Shown here: positions 10,614 through 18,547 of the stretch, piece by piece
Layout of the letters: each line of letters begins with the position of its first letter
Numbering within the stretch: position 1 is the stretch's first letter
NCBI GenBank assembly: GCA_019187195.1
Contig: JABAQT010000034.1
Coordinates: forward strand, 1-59,070
DNA from: Bryobacteraceae bacterium
GTDB lineage: Bacteria > Acidobacteriota > Terriglobia > Bryobacterales > Bryobacteraceae
Length of the DNA stretch: 59,070 nt
Direction of reading: 5' to 3'
Notes under the pieces: generated by a model
What the model was told of the DNA's origin: nothing
The model's database searches: none
Seen by the model: the letters and a program-made list of their open reading frames with translations, nothing else
Position numbers and translations under genes: made by a program

Positions 10614-11950
10614 TGTGCAGTCTCCTTTGTCAGTTGCGATCCGGTGAGGTCCAGGCCTTCCACATCATCCACGACCAGAGCCGGGCGCTGTTCGCCCTTG
10701 GCCGGCACGGCCGTGACGTTTCGCAGGTGAAGATCGCGGACGTGGCGGCAGTAGAAGCCATAGGCGGGCAGAGTGCCGAACATATTGTGCTCGGGATATT
10801 TTTCCGCGAATTCCGGCACGCGGGTGTATTGGGGCTTTCCGGGTCTCGCAAATTCGAGGCGGATGTTATCGAGCGTGATGTGCTCGAGGGGATGGCCGGG
10901 GATGCCGGCAATGGCGCAACCGGTGGGCCCGGCGCGCATCGCCTGGATATCGCGCAGGATCACGTTGCGCAGAACTCCCGCCGGCGGGCGGGGCGCTCCG
11001 GGTTCGTGCGGCCGCCCGCGATCCCCGAGCCGCATGAAGACCGGCGCGCCCACGCCGTCCATCAGGATGCCGGAGATGGCGACCTGTTCGAGGGCTCCTC
11101 CATCCACCGTTTCGAGCGCGATTCCCGCGAGGCGGGTGTCATAGATGGCGCAGTTGCTGATGGCGATGTTCTCGAAGCCGCCGTTTGATTCCGTGCCGAG
11201 TTTCAGCGCGTTACAGTGAGAGCGAAGCACGCAGTTGGAGATGGTGACATTCTTTGTGCGGCGCGGAGTCGTGCTCTTGAGCACGATGGCGTCATCACCG
11301 GAGTTGATGTCGCAATCGGAGATGCGGACGCGTTCGCAACTATCGATGTCGATGCCGTCGTTATTGCGGTTCACATTGCTGATGACGGTGACGCCGTGAA
11401 TCAGGACTCCTTCGCAATGCAGATAGTGCTGCACCCACATGGGGGAATCACGGAAGGTGATTCCCGAGACGCGCACGTTGCGCGAGCGCAGGATCCGCAC
11501 GAGGAACGGCCGCACCAGGTAGGGGCCGGGGAAGCTGGCGCCTTGTCCGTCGATGGCGCCGCCGCCCTCGATGGCGACGTTTTCGAGGTTGTCCCCGAAC
11601 AGAAGGCTTCGCTGGGTGTAGTTGTCCACGTAGGAGCGCAGAGACGACCGCATTTCGGGGAAGTGGGCAAGCTTCGGGCTGGCGAGCAGGACCGCGCCCG
11701 GGGCGAGATGGAGAGTGATATTACTCCTCAAGACCAGGGCGCCGGTGAGATAGCGGCCCGATGGGAAGACCACCGTTCCGCCCCCGGCGGCGGCGCAGGC
11801 ATCGATCGCCGATTGCAGAGCGGCGGTCTCGAGACGGGAGCCGTCGCCCGTCGCGCCGTGGGCGGTCACGTTCCAGACGGCGGCTTTGCGCGCCAGGACG
11901 GCGGCGGGAAGGAAGAGAAAACCTCGGCGGGCGAGCGTCGGATTCAACAT
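10610..11950 (-). CDS. Glycoside hydrolase family 28 (polygalacturonase-like), exported
   Basis: 446 residues. A short Tat-like leader (ARRGFLFLPAAVLA) is followed by the pectate-lyase-3-type opening WNVTAHGATGDGSRLETAALQSAIDAC. The right-handed beta-helix core carries GH28 signatures: NNDGIDIDSCERV, SGDDAIVLKS (paired catalytic Asp), and SHCNALKLGTES in place of the usual GHG and RIK surroundings. The family hydrolyses alpha-1,4-galacturonosyl or rhamnogalacturonan links, so pectin use is likely. It is coupled by ATGA to the oxidoreductase gene. A TAATAT element lies about 30 nt upstream of the start. Confidence 0.88.
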   Translation of the reverse strand: MLNPTLARRGFLFLPAAVLARKAAVWNVTAHGATGDGSRLETAALQSAIDACAAAGGGTVVFPSGRYLTGALVLRSNITLHLAPGAVLLASPKLAHFPEMRSSLRSYVDNYTQRSLLFGDNLENVAIEGGGAIDGQGASFPGPYLVRPFLVRILRSRNVRVSGITFRDSPMWVQHYLHCEGVLIHGVTVISNVNRNNDGIDIDSCERVRISDCDINSGDDAIVLKSTTPRRTKNVTISNCVLRSHCNALKLGTESNGGFENIAISNCAIYDTRLAGIALETVDGGALEQVAISGILMDGVGAPVFMRLGDRGRPHEPGAPRPPAGVLRNVILRDIQAMRAGPTGCAIAGIPGHPLEHITLDNIRLEFARPGKPQYTRVPEFAEKYPEHNMFGTLPAYGFYCRHVRDLHLRNVTAVPAKGEQRPALVVDDVEGLDLTGSQLTKETAQ

Positions 11951-11983
11951 TTTCGAAACCAGGGCAACTCCGATGCCAGAATA

Positions 11984-13210
11984 TTACAAGGCGGTCACGC
12001 GGCGAACGGCGCGTTTATCCGACCAGACTTCGGGCTTCACCGTCATGCCGAAACCAGGCTCCTCGGGGACTTCGATCGATCCATCCTTCGGCATCAGAGG
12101 ATTCACCAGCATGGCGGGCCAATCATGTTCGTAGAACCGCTGGCAGCTTTCCTGGATCCAGCAGTTGGTCATCGCCGTAGAGAGGTGTGTCGAGGCGTAG
12201 AAGAGCAACGGGCCGCCGGCGGTATGGGGCGCGAAGGGCAACTCGAAGGCGTCGGCCATGGCGGTTATCTTACGCGCCTCGGTCAACCCGCCGCACCAGC
12301 AGACATCGAACATCACGTATCGCGGGGCGCGCGATTCGAGGAGGCTCTGGAACTGCAACTTGCCGGCCATGCGTTCGCCAACGGTGAGGCCAAGCGGCGT
12401 CGATTCGGCCAGCCTCCGGTATTGGGCGAAGTTCCCCGGCAGCAGCATGTCCTCGAGCCACATGGGGTGGTAAGGCTCGAGGGCGTTGGCGATGCGGATG
12501 GCCGAGGTCAGGTTCCAAAGCGAATGAAACTCGATGAGGATTTCGATCTTATCGCCGAAGGCGTCGCGCAGTTTCCGCACAGGAGCCAGCGCTTCGCTGA
12601 TCTCGCCGGGGGTGATGAACTGGCCCCCGTGACGGCGCGCCGCGCCATCGAAGGGCCAGATCTTGATGGCGCGGATACCGCGCTGCTCCATCACCTCCCC
12701 CATGATTTTTTCCGGTTCGCGCAGGAAGTCGTACTTGTAGGGGAAGCACGTGTTATACAGCCGCACGCGGGGGTTCGACTTGCCGCCGATCAATCGATAG
12801 ACCGGAGTTTGAAGGGCCTTGCCGAGCAGGTCCCACAGCGCGAGGTTAATGGCGCTGAGCACCCGCATTTCCGCGCCCCCGGTGACCTGAAAGTCGAAGG
12901 TGACGTAGAGGTCTTTCCATATGCGCTCGATGTCGCCGGGATGCTTTCCCAACAATCCGCGCGCCGCGGCGGAGTGCAACAGGGCGGCTTCGGTTTCGCC
13001 GCGCGGATAGGTCTCCCCGAGGCCGAAAACGCCCTGATTCGTATCGATCCGCACCCAGGTCCAGTGGGGCCACCACGGGGCTTCGTCCCGCGATTTCCAA
13101 TAGACCGTCTCGACGCGCGTAATTTTCAGTCCGGGTGAAACACCCGCCGCCCACGAACGGGCCGCGGGCAGCGCTCCCGCAAGCGCAGTCAACATTTTCC
13201 GGCGGTTCAT
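11984..13210 (-). CDS. Mandelate racemase/enolase superfamily protein, dehydratase-like
   Basis: About 408 residues from ATG 13210 (MNRRKMLTALAGALPAARSWA, a Tat-like leader). N-terminal capping domain: VETVYWKSRDEAPWWPHWTWVRI. The barrel carries the expected metal-ligand segments: EILIEFHSLWN, MWLEDMLLPG and LTVGERMAG, then FDVCWCGGLTEARKI. The pattern resembles acid-sugar dehydratases (galactonate/mannonate type) rather than muconate cyclases; the exact acid sugar is unknown. It overlaps the stop of the homocysteine methyltransferase gene by 4 bp (ATGA), so a methyltransferase and a sugar-acid enzyme are co-translated. Confidence 0.85.
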   Translation of the reverse strand: MNRRKMLTALAGALPAARSWAAGVSPGLKITRVETVYWKSRDEAPWWPHWTWVRIDTNQGVFGLGETYPRGETEAALLHSAAARGLLGKHPGDIERIWKDLYVTFDFQVTGGAEMRVLSAINLALWDLLGKALQTPVYRLIGGKSNPRVRLYNTCFPYKYDFLREPEKIMGEVMEQRGIRAIKIWPFDGAARRHGGQFITPGEISEALAPVRKLRDAFGDKIEILIEFHSLWNLTSAIRIANALEPYHPMWLEDMLLPGNFAQYRRLAESTPLGLTVGERMAGKLQFQSLLESRAPRYVMFDVCWCGGLTEARKITAMADAFELPFAPHTAGGPLLFYASTHLSTAMTNCWIQESCQRFYEHDWPAMLVNPLMPKDGSIEVPEEPGFGMTVKPEVWSDKRAVRRVTAL

Positions 13211-14106
13211 GATTCCGTCCTCCGTAGAACGTCGCGAAACTGCCGGATATGCTCCGGCGTGCTGCCGCAACAGGCTCCAATCACGCGCGCGCCGGCTTCG
13301 ATGAGGGCCGGGATTCCGGCGGCCATTTCGTCCGGCGACTCCTTATACACTATCCTGCCGTCCTCGATCACGGGCGATCCGGCATTGGGCTGCGCCATCA
13401 GCGGCAGGGCGCAGACGGCGCGATACCGCGCGAGGATTCGAGCGGCCCAGGACATGTTGACGCCGGCTCCGCAGTTCAGCGCGGCCACATGCACGCCGGC
13501 GGATTGGAGAAACAGGGCCGCCTGTTCCGGGTCCACTCCCATCATGGTACGCGCATTCTTCCCGCCGCGCGTCACATCGAAGGAGAGTGAGCCGATGATG
13601 CAGGCCGCGCCGGCGGCCCGCGCCGCCTCGATGGCCAATCCAAGTTCGTCGAGCGAGGTCTGGGTTTCAATGATAATGCCGTCGACTCCCTCCTCCACAA
13701 GGATGGCGGCCTGCTCATGGAAGGCTTCCTTCACTTCCGCGGAGGACGTATCTCCGAGCGGTTCCATCAATCCTCCGAAAGGGCCAATGTCGCCGAGCAC
13801 ATAGCCGGGGCTCTCGCCGAATGCCTGGCGGGAGATCCGCGCGGCGGCGCGGTTGATGGCGGCAGCGTGCGCGGCGAGTCCGTGGCGGGCGAGCGCGATT
13901 CGCGATCCGCCGAAGGTGTTGGTCAGCAGGATGTCCGAGCCCGCATCGGCGTATCTTCTTTGGATGTCGAGCACGCGGCCGGGATAGTCGAGGTTCCAGC
14001 GTTCGCCGCAGCCGCCCGGTTCGAGTCCGGCGGCCTGCAGTTCGGTTCCCATGGCTCCATCGCCCAGCAGGGGACGCCGGGCAAGAGCTTGAAGGATTGA
14101 TTCCAT
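13207..14106 (-). CDS. Homocysteine S-methyltransferase (BHMT/MetH N-terminal type)
   Basis: 299 residues, a single Hcy-binding barrel. LLGDGAMGTELQ opens it; the zinc-binding cysteines are Cys212 (ALNCGAG) and Cys279-Cys280 (GACCGSTP), the classic three-Cys site. TNTFGGSR and the GDIGPFGG segment are also typical. It transfers a methyl group to homocysteine to form methionine; the donor may be a methyl-corrinoid, a betaine or S-methylmethionine. It is divergent from the corrinoid-protein gene across about 320 bp. Because the next cluster supplies a corrinoid protein, a second methyltransferase and a reactivase, I infer that this is the methyl-accepting component of that system. Confidence 0.9.
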   Translation of the reverse strand: MESILQALARRPLLGDGAMGTELQAAGLEPGGCGERWNLDYPGRVLDIQRRYADAGSDILLTNTFGGSRIALARHGLAAHAAAINRAAARISRQAFGESPGYVLGDIGPFGGLMEPLGDTSSAEVKEAFHEQAAILVEEGVDGIIIETQTSLDELGLAIEAARAAGAACIIGSLSFDVTRGGKNARTMMGVDPEQAALFLQSAGVHVAALNCGAGVNMSWAARILARYRAVCALPLMAQPNAGSPVIEDGRIVYKESPDEMAAGIPALIEAGARVIGACCGSTPEHIRQFRDVLRRTES

Positions 14107-14429
14107 TTGGCTGTTTGGCGTTTAGCATTCCGGGGGCCATCCCGCGGGGGGCTAAAGGCGCAGAAGCAGAAGTGGATGACCGGCCGGACTGAGGCAAAAC
14201 GCCCAGGCATGGGTGATGTGGCGCACCTGGACCGTATGGCCACGGCAAGTTCAGGCGGCCGGAATGGAATGCCAGCAAATCAAACGCCACGCGCGGGGTC
14301 CGGCGGGGAGTGGCAATGCGCGCAAGGCCGGGTTGAATCCATGGAGGGGGCGAACGGATTGGCGGGAGCGCTGGCATCGGAATTGCTGGGCTCGGGAAAG
14401 TAACCAGTGCGGCCACGAGAGGAGACGAA
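14107..14429. promoter_or_regulatory. Divergent control region of the corrinoid/homocysteine methyltransferase cluster
   Basis: This 323-bp gap separates two divergent transcription units and holds no convincing gene. Just upstream of the corrinoid-protein gene, GCGCTGG (14368-14374) can pair with CCAGTGC (14404-14410, one G-U) around a 29-nt loop containing GGGCTCGGG; a Shine-Dalgarno (GGAG 14421-14424) follows. The strings GGAGCGCTG and GGCTCGG superficially recall the SAH riboswitch core, but the flanking pairing does not fit. I see no cobalamin-riboswitch B12 box on either strand. Confidence 0.35.
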
Positions 14430-15083
14430 ATGGCTGATCTCGCTCAACTACGCGACGCCATCATCAACGGGAATGCCAAGGCCGCGGCAGCGGTGGTGGA
14501 CGCAGCCATCGCGGAAGGCGCCGAGCCGATGGCGCTGATTCACGGCTACATGATCCCGGCGATGGATGAGGTTGGGAGGCGCTTCGAGTGCGAGGAGTAT
14601 TTCGTTCCGGAACTGCTGCTGTCGGCCCGCGCCATGAAGGCGGCACTGGCTCCGCTCCGTCCGCTGCTCACCTCGAGCGGGGTGCCGCCGGCAGGGAAGG
14701 TTCTGATCGGAACGGTGAAAGGCGATCTGCACGATATCGGCAAGAACCTGGTTTCCTCGCTGCTCGAGGGCGGCGGTTTCGAGGTGGTCGATCTCGGCTC
14801 GGATGTATCGCCGCGGAAGTTTGTCGAAGCGGCGCAATCGACCGGCGCGGATATTATCGCGCTCTCCGCGCTGTTAACCGTCACCATGCCTTCCATGAAG
14901 TACACCATCGAGGCGTTGAAAGAGGTGGGGCTTCGCGACAAGGTGAAGGTGATCATCGGCGGGGCTCCGGTGACGCAGCAATACGCCGATCAGATCGGGG
15001 CGGACGGCTACAGTGAGAACGCAACGCTCGCCGTGGCGCTCGCCCGCAGGCTGATGTCCGGGGCCCGGCAGGCCACGGCCTAG
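14430..15083 (+). CDS. Corrinoid (cobalamin-binding) methyltransferase protein, MtaC/MtbC type
   Basis: 217 residues. An N-terminal helical cap domain (about 1-85, AIAEGAEPMALIHGYMIPAMDEVGRRFECEEYFVPELLLSAR without a signal) precedes a B12-binding Rossmann domain. The lower axial motif DxHxxG is D99-L-H101-D-I-G104, followed by SALLTVTMPSM and GGAPV, the usual corrinoid-pocket segments. It carries a methyl group on cobalt between two methyltransferases. ATG 14430 has a GAGGAG Shine-Dalgarno 5 nt away. It leads a four-gene unit with the DUF1638, UroD-type and RACo genes, each separated by a few bases or overlapping. Confidence 0.92.
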   Translation: MADLAQLRDAIINGNAKAAAAVVDAAIAEGAEPMALIHGYMIPAMDEVGRRFECEEYFVPELLLSARAMKAALAPLRPLLTSSGVPPAGKVLIGTVKGDLHDIGKNLVSSLLEGGGFEVVDLGSDVSPRKFVEAAQSTGADIIALSALLTVTMPSMKYTIEALKEVGLRDKVKVIIGGAPVTQQYADQIGADGYSENATLAVALARRLMSGARQATA

Positions 15084-15086
15084 GCG

Positions 15087-15830
15087 ATGCGTTTCAAGCT
15101 TCTCAGTTGCGAGGTGTTCTACCGGGAGATGTGCGCGAGCATTGCGCGTTCGCCTCACCAGGTGGATGTCGAATTTGTAAGCAAGGGTTTGCACGATCTT
15201 GGCGGTAGAGCCATGAGGAAAGCGCTGCAGGAGAAGATTGACGGCGTTTCCGGCTCTTATGACGCCATACTGCTGGGCTACGCGCTTTGCGGCAACGGGC
15301 TGGGCGGGATCGAGGCGCGCGGGCTGCCCCTGGTGATCGCACGCGCTCACGATTGCATCGGGCTGCTGATGGGCAGCAGGGAGCGCTACGCGGAGTTCTT
15401 CGAAGCCAATCCGGGCACCTACTTTCGCTCGACGGGATGGCTCGAGCGGGGGAAGACCGTTCACCAGTTGCCGGCGGGCACGAATGCGGGCAACGCTTCC
15501 CTGGACGATCTGATCGAGCGCTATGGCGAGGAAAACGGCCGCTACCTGTTTGAAGAGTTCACGCGCTATCAGCAGCAGTACCGCCATCTGACATATATCG
15601 AATCGGGGCTCGAGGCGGATTCGAGTTTCGAGCAGGAAGCGCGGAGCGAAGCGTCGGCTCGCGGTTGGGAGTTCAGCAAGATTCGCGGCAGTCTGACTCT
15701 TTTTCAACAACTCGTGAACGGTGAATGGCCGGAGAAGGACTTCCTCGTCATTCCGCCCGGAGGGCGTATCGCCGCGAGCCATGACGGCCATATCGTACGG
15801 CTGGAGCCGCTCGAAAGAAGGGGAGATTGA
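15087..15830 (+). CDS. DUF1638 family protein
   Basis: 247 residues, matching DUF1638 by its opening (KLLSCEVFYREMC), by YDAILLGYALCGNGLGGIEARGLPLVIARAHDCIGLLMGS and by the C-terminal LVNGEWPEKDFLVIPPGGRI. The Cys residues at 9, 16, 71 and 89 (SCEVFYREMC, YALCGNG, AHDCIG) could bind metal, but this is inference. As far as I recall, the family is seen beside corrinoid methyltransferases in archaea and bacteria; its biochemical role is not something I can state. The gene starts 3 nt after the corrinoid-protein stop and overlaps the UroD-type gene by 4 bp, so it belongs firmly to the corrinoid unit. Confidence 0.85.
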   Translation: MRFKLLSCEVFYREMCASIARSPHQVDVEFVSKGLHDLGGRAMRKALQEKIDGVSGSYDAILLGYALCGNGLGGIEARGLPLVIARAHDCIGLLMGSRERYAEFFEANPGTYFRSTGWLERGKTVHQLPAGTNAGNASLDDLIERYGEENGRYLFEEFTRYQQQYRHLTYIESGLEADSSFEQEARSEASARGWEFSKIRGSLTLFQQLVNGEWPEKDFLVIPPGGRIAASHDGHIVRLEPLERRGD

Positions 15831-16834
15831 CGGGAAGGGAGCGCATCGAGGCGAGGATTCAGGGGCGGCCCGTGGACAGCCTGCCGCTGATGCCCATCAC
15901 CATGATGTTCGCGGCGGATAGTATCGGCGTGCCGTATCGCGAATACGCGACGGACCACCGGGCGCTGGCCGCGGCCCAACTCGAGACAGCCGCGAAGTTC
16001 GACTTCGATTACGTGTCCGTCATCTCCGATCCCGCCCGCGAAGCCTCGGACTTGGGCGCGAAGATTCAGTGGTTTGACAACCAGCCTCCGGCAATCGTTG
16101 AAAGCGAAGCTTTGTTGAGCGATAAGTCGTCCCTGGCGAGGCTTCGCCTGCCGGACATGGGCGGCGGACGGATGCTCGACCGCATCGAGGGCGTGCGGTT
16201 ACTGGCCAGGCAGACCGGCGCGAGCAGGATTGTCGAAGGGTGGGTTGAGGGGCCATGCGCAATGGCCGCGGATCTGCGTGGTCTCAACACGCTCATGCTC
16301 GATCTTTACGACGACGAAGGTTTCATCATCGATCTGTTCGAATTCGCGATGGCCATGGAGATCGAGTTTGCCAGAGCGCAGGCGCGCGCCGGAGCGACGC
16401 TGATCGGCATCGGCGACGCCGCCGCGTCCCTGATCGGCCCGAGGTTCTACGAGAGGTTCGCGCAGCCCTACGAACAGAAGATGATCCGGGCGATCCGTGG
16501 GATGGGCGTACCGGTGCGGCTCCATATTTGCGGCAATACGCGAAAGATCCTCGCGGGTATGGGGAAGACGGGCGCGGACATCATCGATCTCGATTTTCTG
16601 GCGCCGCTCGGGGAGGGACGAGCGGCAATGGGGGAGTCACAGATCCTGTTGGGAAACATGGATCCGGTGCGCGCGCTTCGTGACGGGACGCCGGAGTCGG
16701 TCTTCCAGCGGCTCGAAGAGTGTTACACCGAGGCTGGTCCACGGTATATCGCGGGAGCGGGTTGCGAAGTTCCGCGCGGCACGCCGCACGAAAATGTGAT
16801 GGCGATGACGCGCTTTGCCCGCGGCCGGAATTGA
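15827..16834 (+). CDS. UroD/MtaA-family corrinoid methyltransferase
   Basis: 335 residues from a TTG start that overlaps the DUF1638 stop (TTGA). The uroporphyrinogen-decarboxylase barrel carries the zinc site of the MtaA/MtbA methyltransferases: LHICGNT (H233, C235) and GAGCEVPRGTP (C313). Decarboxylases proper lack this His-x-Cys...Cys triad, so it is a methylcobamide:thiol-type or substrate:corrinoid methyltransferase, not a heme enzyme. Here it may load a methyl group onto the corrinoid protein or remove it; the direction and the substrate are not readable from sequence. Its place between DUF1638 and the reactivase ties it to the corrinoid protein. Confidence 0.88.
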   Translation: MTGRERIEARIQGRPVDSLPLMPITMMFAADSIGVPYREYATDHRALAAAQLETAAKFDFDYVSVISDPAREASDLGAKIQWFDNQPPAIVESEALLSDKSSLARLRLPDMGGGRMLDRIEGVRLLARQTGASRIVEGWVEGPCAMAADLRGLNTLMLDLYDDEGFIIDLFEFAMAMEIEFARAQARAGATLIGIGDAAASLIGPRFYERFAQPYEQKMIRAIRGMGVPVRLHICGNTRKILAGMGKTGADIIDLDFLAPLGEGRAAMGESQILLGNMDPVRALRDGTPESVFQRLEECYTEAGPRYIAGAGCEVPRGTPHENVMAMTRFARGRN

Positions 16835-16841
16835 GTGTAGC

Positions 16842-18308
16842 GTGGCCGAATACGTACTGCTGCATCCCGAGCCCGGCAAGATCCTTTCCGATCAGCTCTT
16901 CGCCCTTGGAATCGAGTTTCCCTGCGGCGGTTGTTCGGCGTGCGGCGGATGCCGCGTCCGTCTCATGTCGGGAACCATTCCCATCACCGAGGGCATGCGT
17001 GAGGCGCTCAGCGAAGAGGAGCTAGGCGAGGGGTGGCGGCTTGCCTGCCAGGCGGAGACGGACGGCCCCGTTTCCCTGGATATCGAGCAGTGGTCCGCCA
17101 GCATTCTCACGGATGAATCCCGCGTGGCGGTGGAGCCGTCGGAAGGCTACGGCGCGGTGATCGACCTGGGCACAACCACGCTTGTTGTGGAACTGGTGGA
17201 TCTGGCGACGGGCAGCGTAGCCGGCGTCCTTCCCGGCCTCAATCCCCAGGGCCGCCATGGCAGCGACGTGATGAGCCGCATCGAGTTCGACCTGCGCGAA
17301 CCCGGGGTTTTGACGAGTCTGATCCGGCGGACCCTCGGAGCGATGCTCGCCGAGCTGGTCCGCGGGCGCAAGCCGCGTGAAGTGCTGATCTGCGGCAACA
17401 CCGTCATGCATCACCTGTTCTGCGGGGAGAGCGTCGAGCCGCTCTCGCACGTTCCTTTCCGGCCTTCAGCGCCCGGCGAGCGGCGTTTCCTGGCGGAAGA
17501 ACTCGGATGGCCGGAAGAAACACATGGAGCGGCCGTGACATTCCTGCCGTGCGCGGGCGGGTTCGTGGGCAGCGACCTGCTGGCCGGTCTGATCGCGTGC
17601 GGCATGCACCAATCGGAAACGCCCATGGCTTTGATGGATCTCGGGACGAATGGGGAGATCGCGCTCGGCGGACGGAACGGAATTCTCTGCGCTTCGACAG
17701 CAGCGGGGCCGGCGTTCGAGGGTGGACGCATTCGCATGGGCATGCGCGCCGGAGACGGCGCCATCGACCGGGTGGAGCACGATGGGAGTGGCCTCGTCTG
17801 CCACGTCATCGGGGGCTCCGCTCCACGCGGCATCTGCGGCAGCGGCCTCGTCGACGCTGCCGCGGTGTCTCTGGAGACGGGGGCGATAGGGGCGAGCGGG
17901 CGGTTATCGAATGGGGCGAAATCTCTTTCGCTTGCCGGCGCGGTATCTCTTTCGCAGGCCGACATCCGCGAGTTGCAACTCGCCAAAGGGGCGGTTGCAG
18001 CGGGCATGGAGGTGCTCCGCCAGGAGGCCGGCACCGAAGCGCCGCGTGTTTCCTCGCTGCATCTTGCCGGCGCGTTCGGAAACTATGTACGCACCGGAAG
18101 CGCGCGCCGTATCGGACTGCTCCCCCGGTGGGAAGCGCCTGTCAATCCGATCGGCAACAGCGCCGTGCGCGGTTCGCGCACGCTGTTGCTCAGCCCCTCG
18201 CGGCGGCAGTCGTTGCTCGATGATCTGCTCCGGATCACGCGGCATGTGGAGTTGGGAGCAAACCCAGAGTTTCAGGAGGCGTTCGTCGAGAACATGATCT
18301 TTCCCTGA
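16842..18308 (+). CDS. RACo-type ASKHA corrinoid reactivase with N-terminal 2Fe-2S domain (DUF4445)
   Basis: About 488 residues from GTG 16842, 7 nt after the methyltransferase stop; a TTG at 16815 is less likely because it overlaps the previous gene. The N-terminal ferredoxin domain has cysteines in CGGCSACGGC (C28, C34, C37) and LACQ (C70). An actin-like ATPase core follows: AVIDLGTTTLVVEL (phosphate 1), ICGNTVMHH, MDLGTNGEIALG (phosphate 2), GSAPRGICGSGLVDA and LAGAFGNYV. Proteins of this type reduce inactive Co(II) corrinoid to Co(I) at the cost of ATP. The C-terminal tail is intact, and a decayed copy of it lies just downstream. Confidence 0.92.
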   Translation: MAEYVLLHPEPGKILSDQLFALGIEFPCGGCSACGGCRVRLMSGTIPITEGMREALSEEELGEGWRLACQAETDGPVSLDIEQWSASILTDESRVAVEPSEGYGAVIDLGTTTLVVELVDLATGSVAGVLPGLNPQGRHGSDVMSRIEFDLREPGVLTSLIRRTLGAMLAELVRGRKPREVLICGNTVMHHLFCGESVEPLSHVPFRPSAPGERRFLAEELGWPEETHGAAVTFLPCAGGFVGSDLLAGLIACGMHQSETPMALMDLGTNGEIALGGRNGILCASTAAGPAFEGGRIRMGMRAGDGAIDRVEHDGSGLVCHVIGGSAPRGICGSGLVDAAAVSLETGAIGASGRLSNGAKSLSLAGAVSLSQADIRELQLAKGAVAAGMEVLRQEAGTEAPRVSSLHLAGAFGNYVRTGSARRIGLLPRWEAPVNPIGNSAVRGSRTLLLSPSRRQSLLDDLLRITRHVELGANPEFQEAFVENMIFP

Positions 18309-18366
18309 TGTTTTGGGGCAGGGGAGATGCCGGGCCGGCGCCGGATGCGCGGTCAGTGACCACAAT

Positions 18367-18527
18367 GGCAACAGCGCCGTGCGCGGTTCGCGCACGCCTG
18401 CCCGGCATCGCGCGGCGTGTTGGACCGGGAGCGAACCCGGAGTTTCCTGAAGCCTTCATGGATCTTTCCCTGATATGTTGAAGTAGGGTGGCAGCTGATG
18501 GGCGGCGGATGCGCTCGGTCAGTGACC
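18367..18527 (+). pseudogene. Decayed tandem partial duplication of the RACo gene 3' end
   Basis: This stretch repeats the end of the RACo gene and its trailer in the same order. Positions 18367-18396 are identical to 18153-18182 (30 bp). 18427-18446 matches 18254-18273 at 18 of 20 bases, 18461-18474 equals 18296-18309, and 18507-18527 matches 18343-18361 with a small insertion. The shrinking offset (214, 173, 165, 164) shows about 50 bp of net deletion in this copy. Read in frame it still spells GANPEF...EAF, but it lacks the start and is interrupted. It is a pseudogene fragment, either a tandem slippage copy or the remnant of a second reactivase. Confidence 0.8.
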
Positions 18528-18547
18528 TCAACAGGGAGGAGCAAGAG

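Noticed and set aside
11216..13138. 640-codon open frame antisense to the GH28 and enolase genes
   Set aside because: It spans two clear genes and their boundary on the other strand, with low-complexity composition, so it is a shadow.
14107..14403. 98-codon open frame in the divergent control region
   Set aside because: No Shine-Dalgarno or family resemblance, and it overlaps the candidate leader structure; codon use is not gene-like.
14107..14429. Cobalamin riboswitch before the corrinoid operon
   Set aside because: No B12 box (GCCACTG-like) or supporting core elements on either strand.
18488..18547. Longer N-terminus of the NmrA-like protein
   Set aside because: The extra 20 codons lie in the duplicated RACo trailer, and a good Shine-Dalgarno serves GTG 18548.
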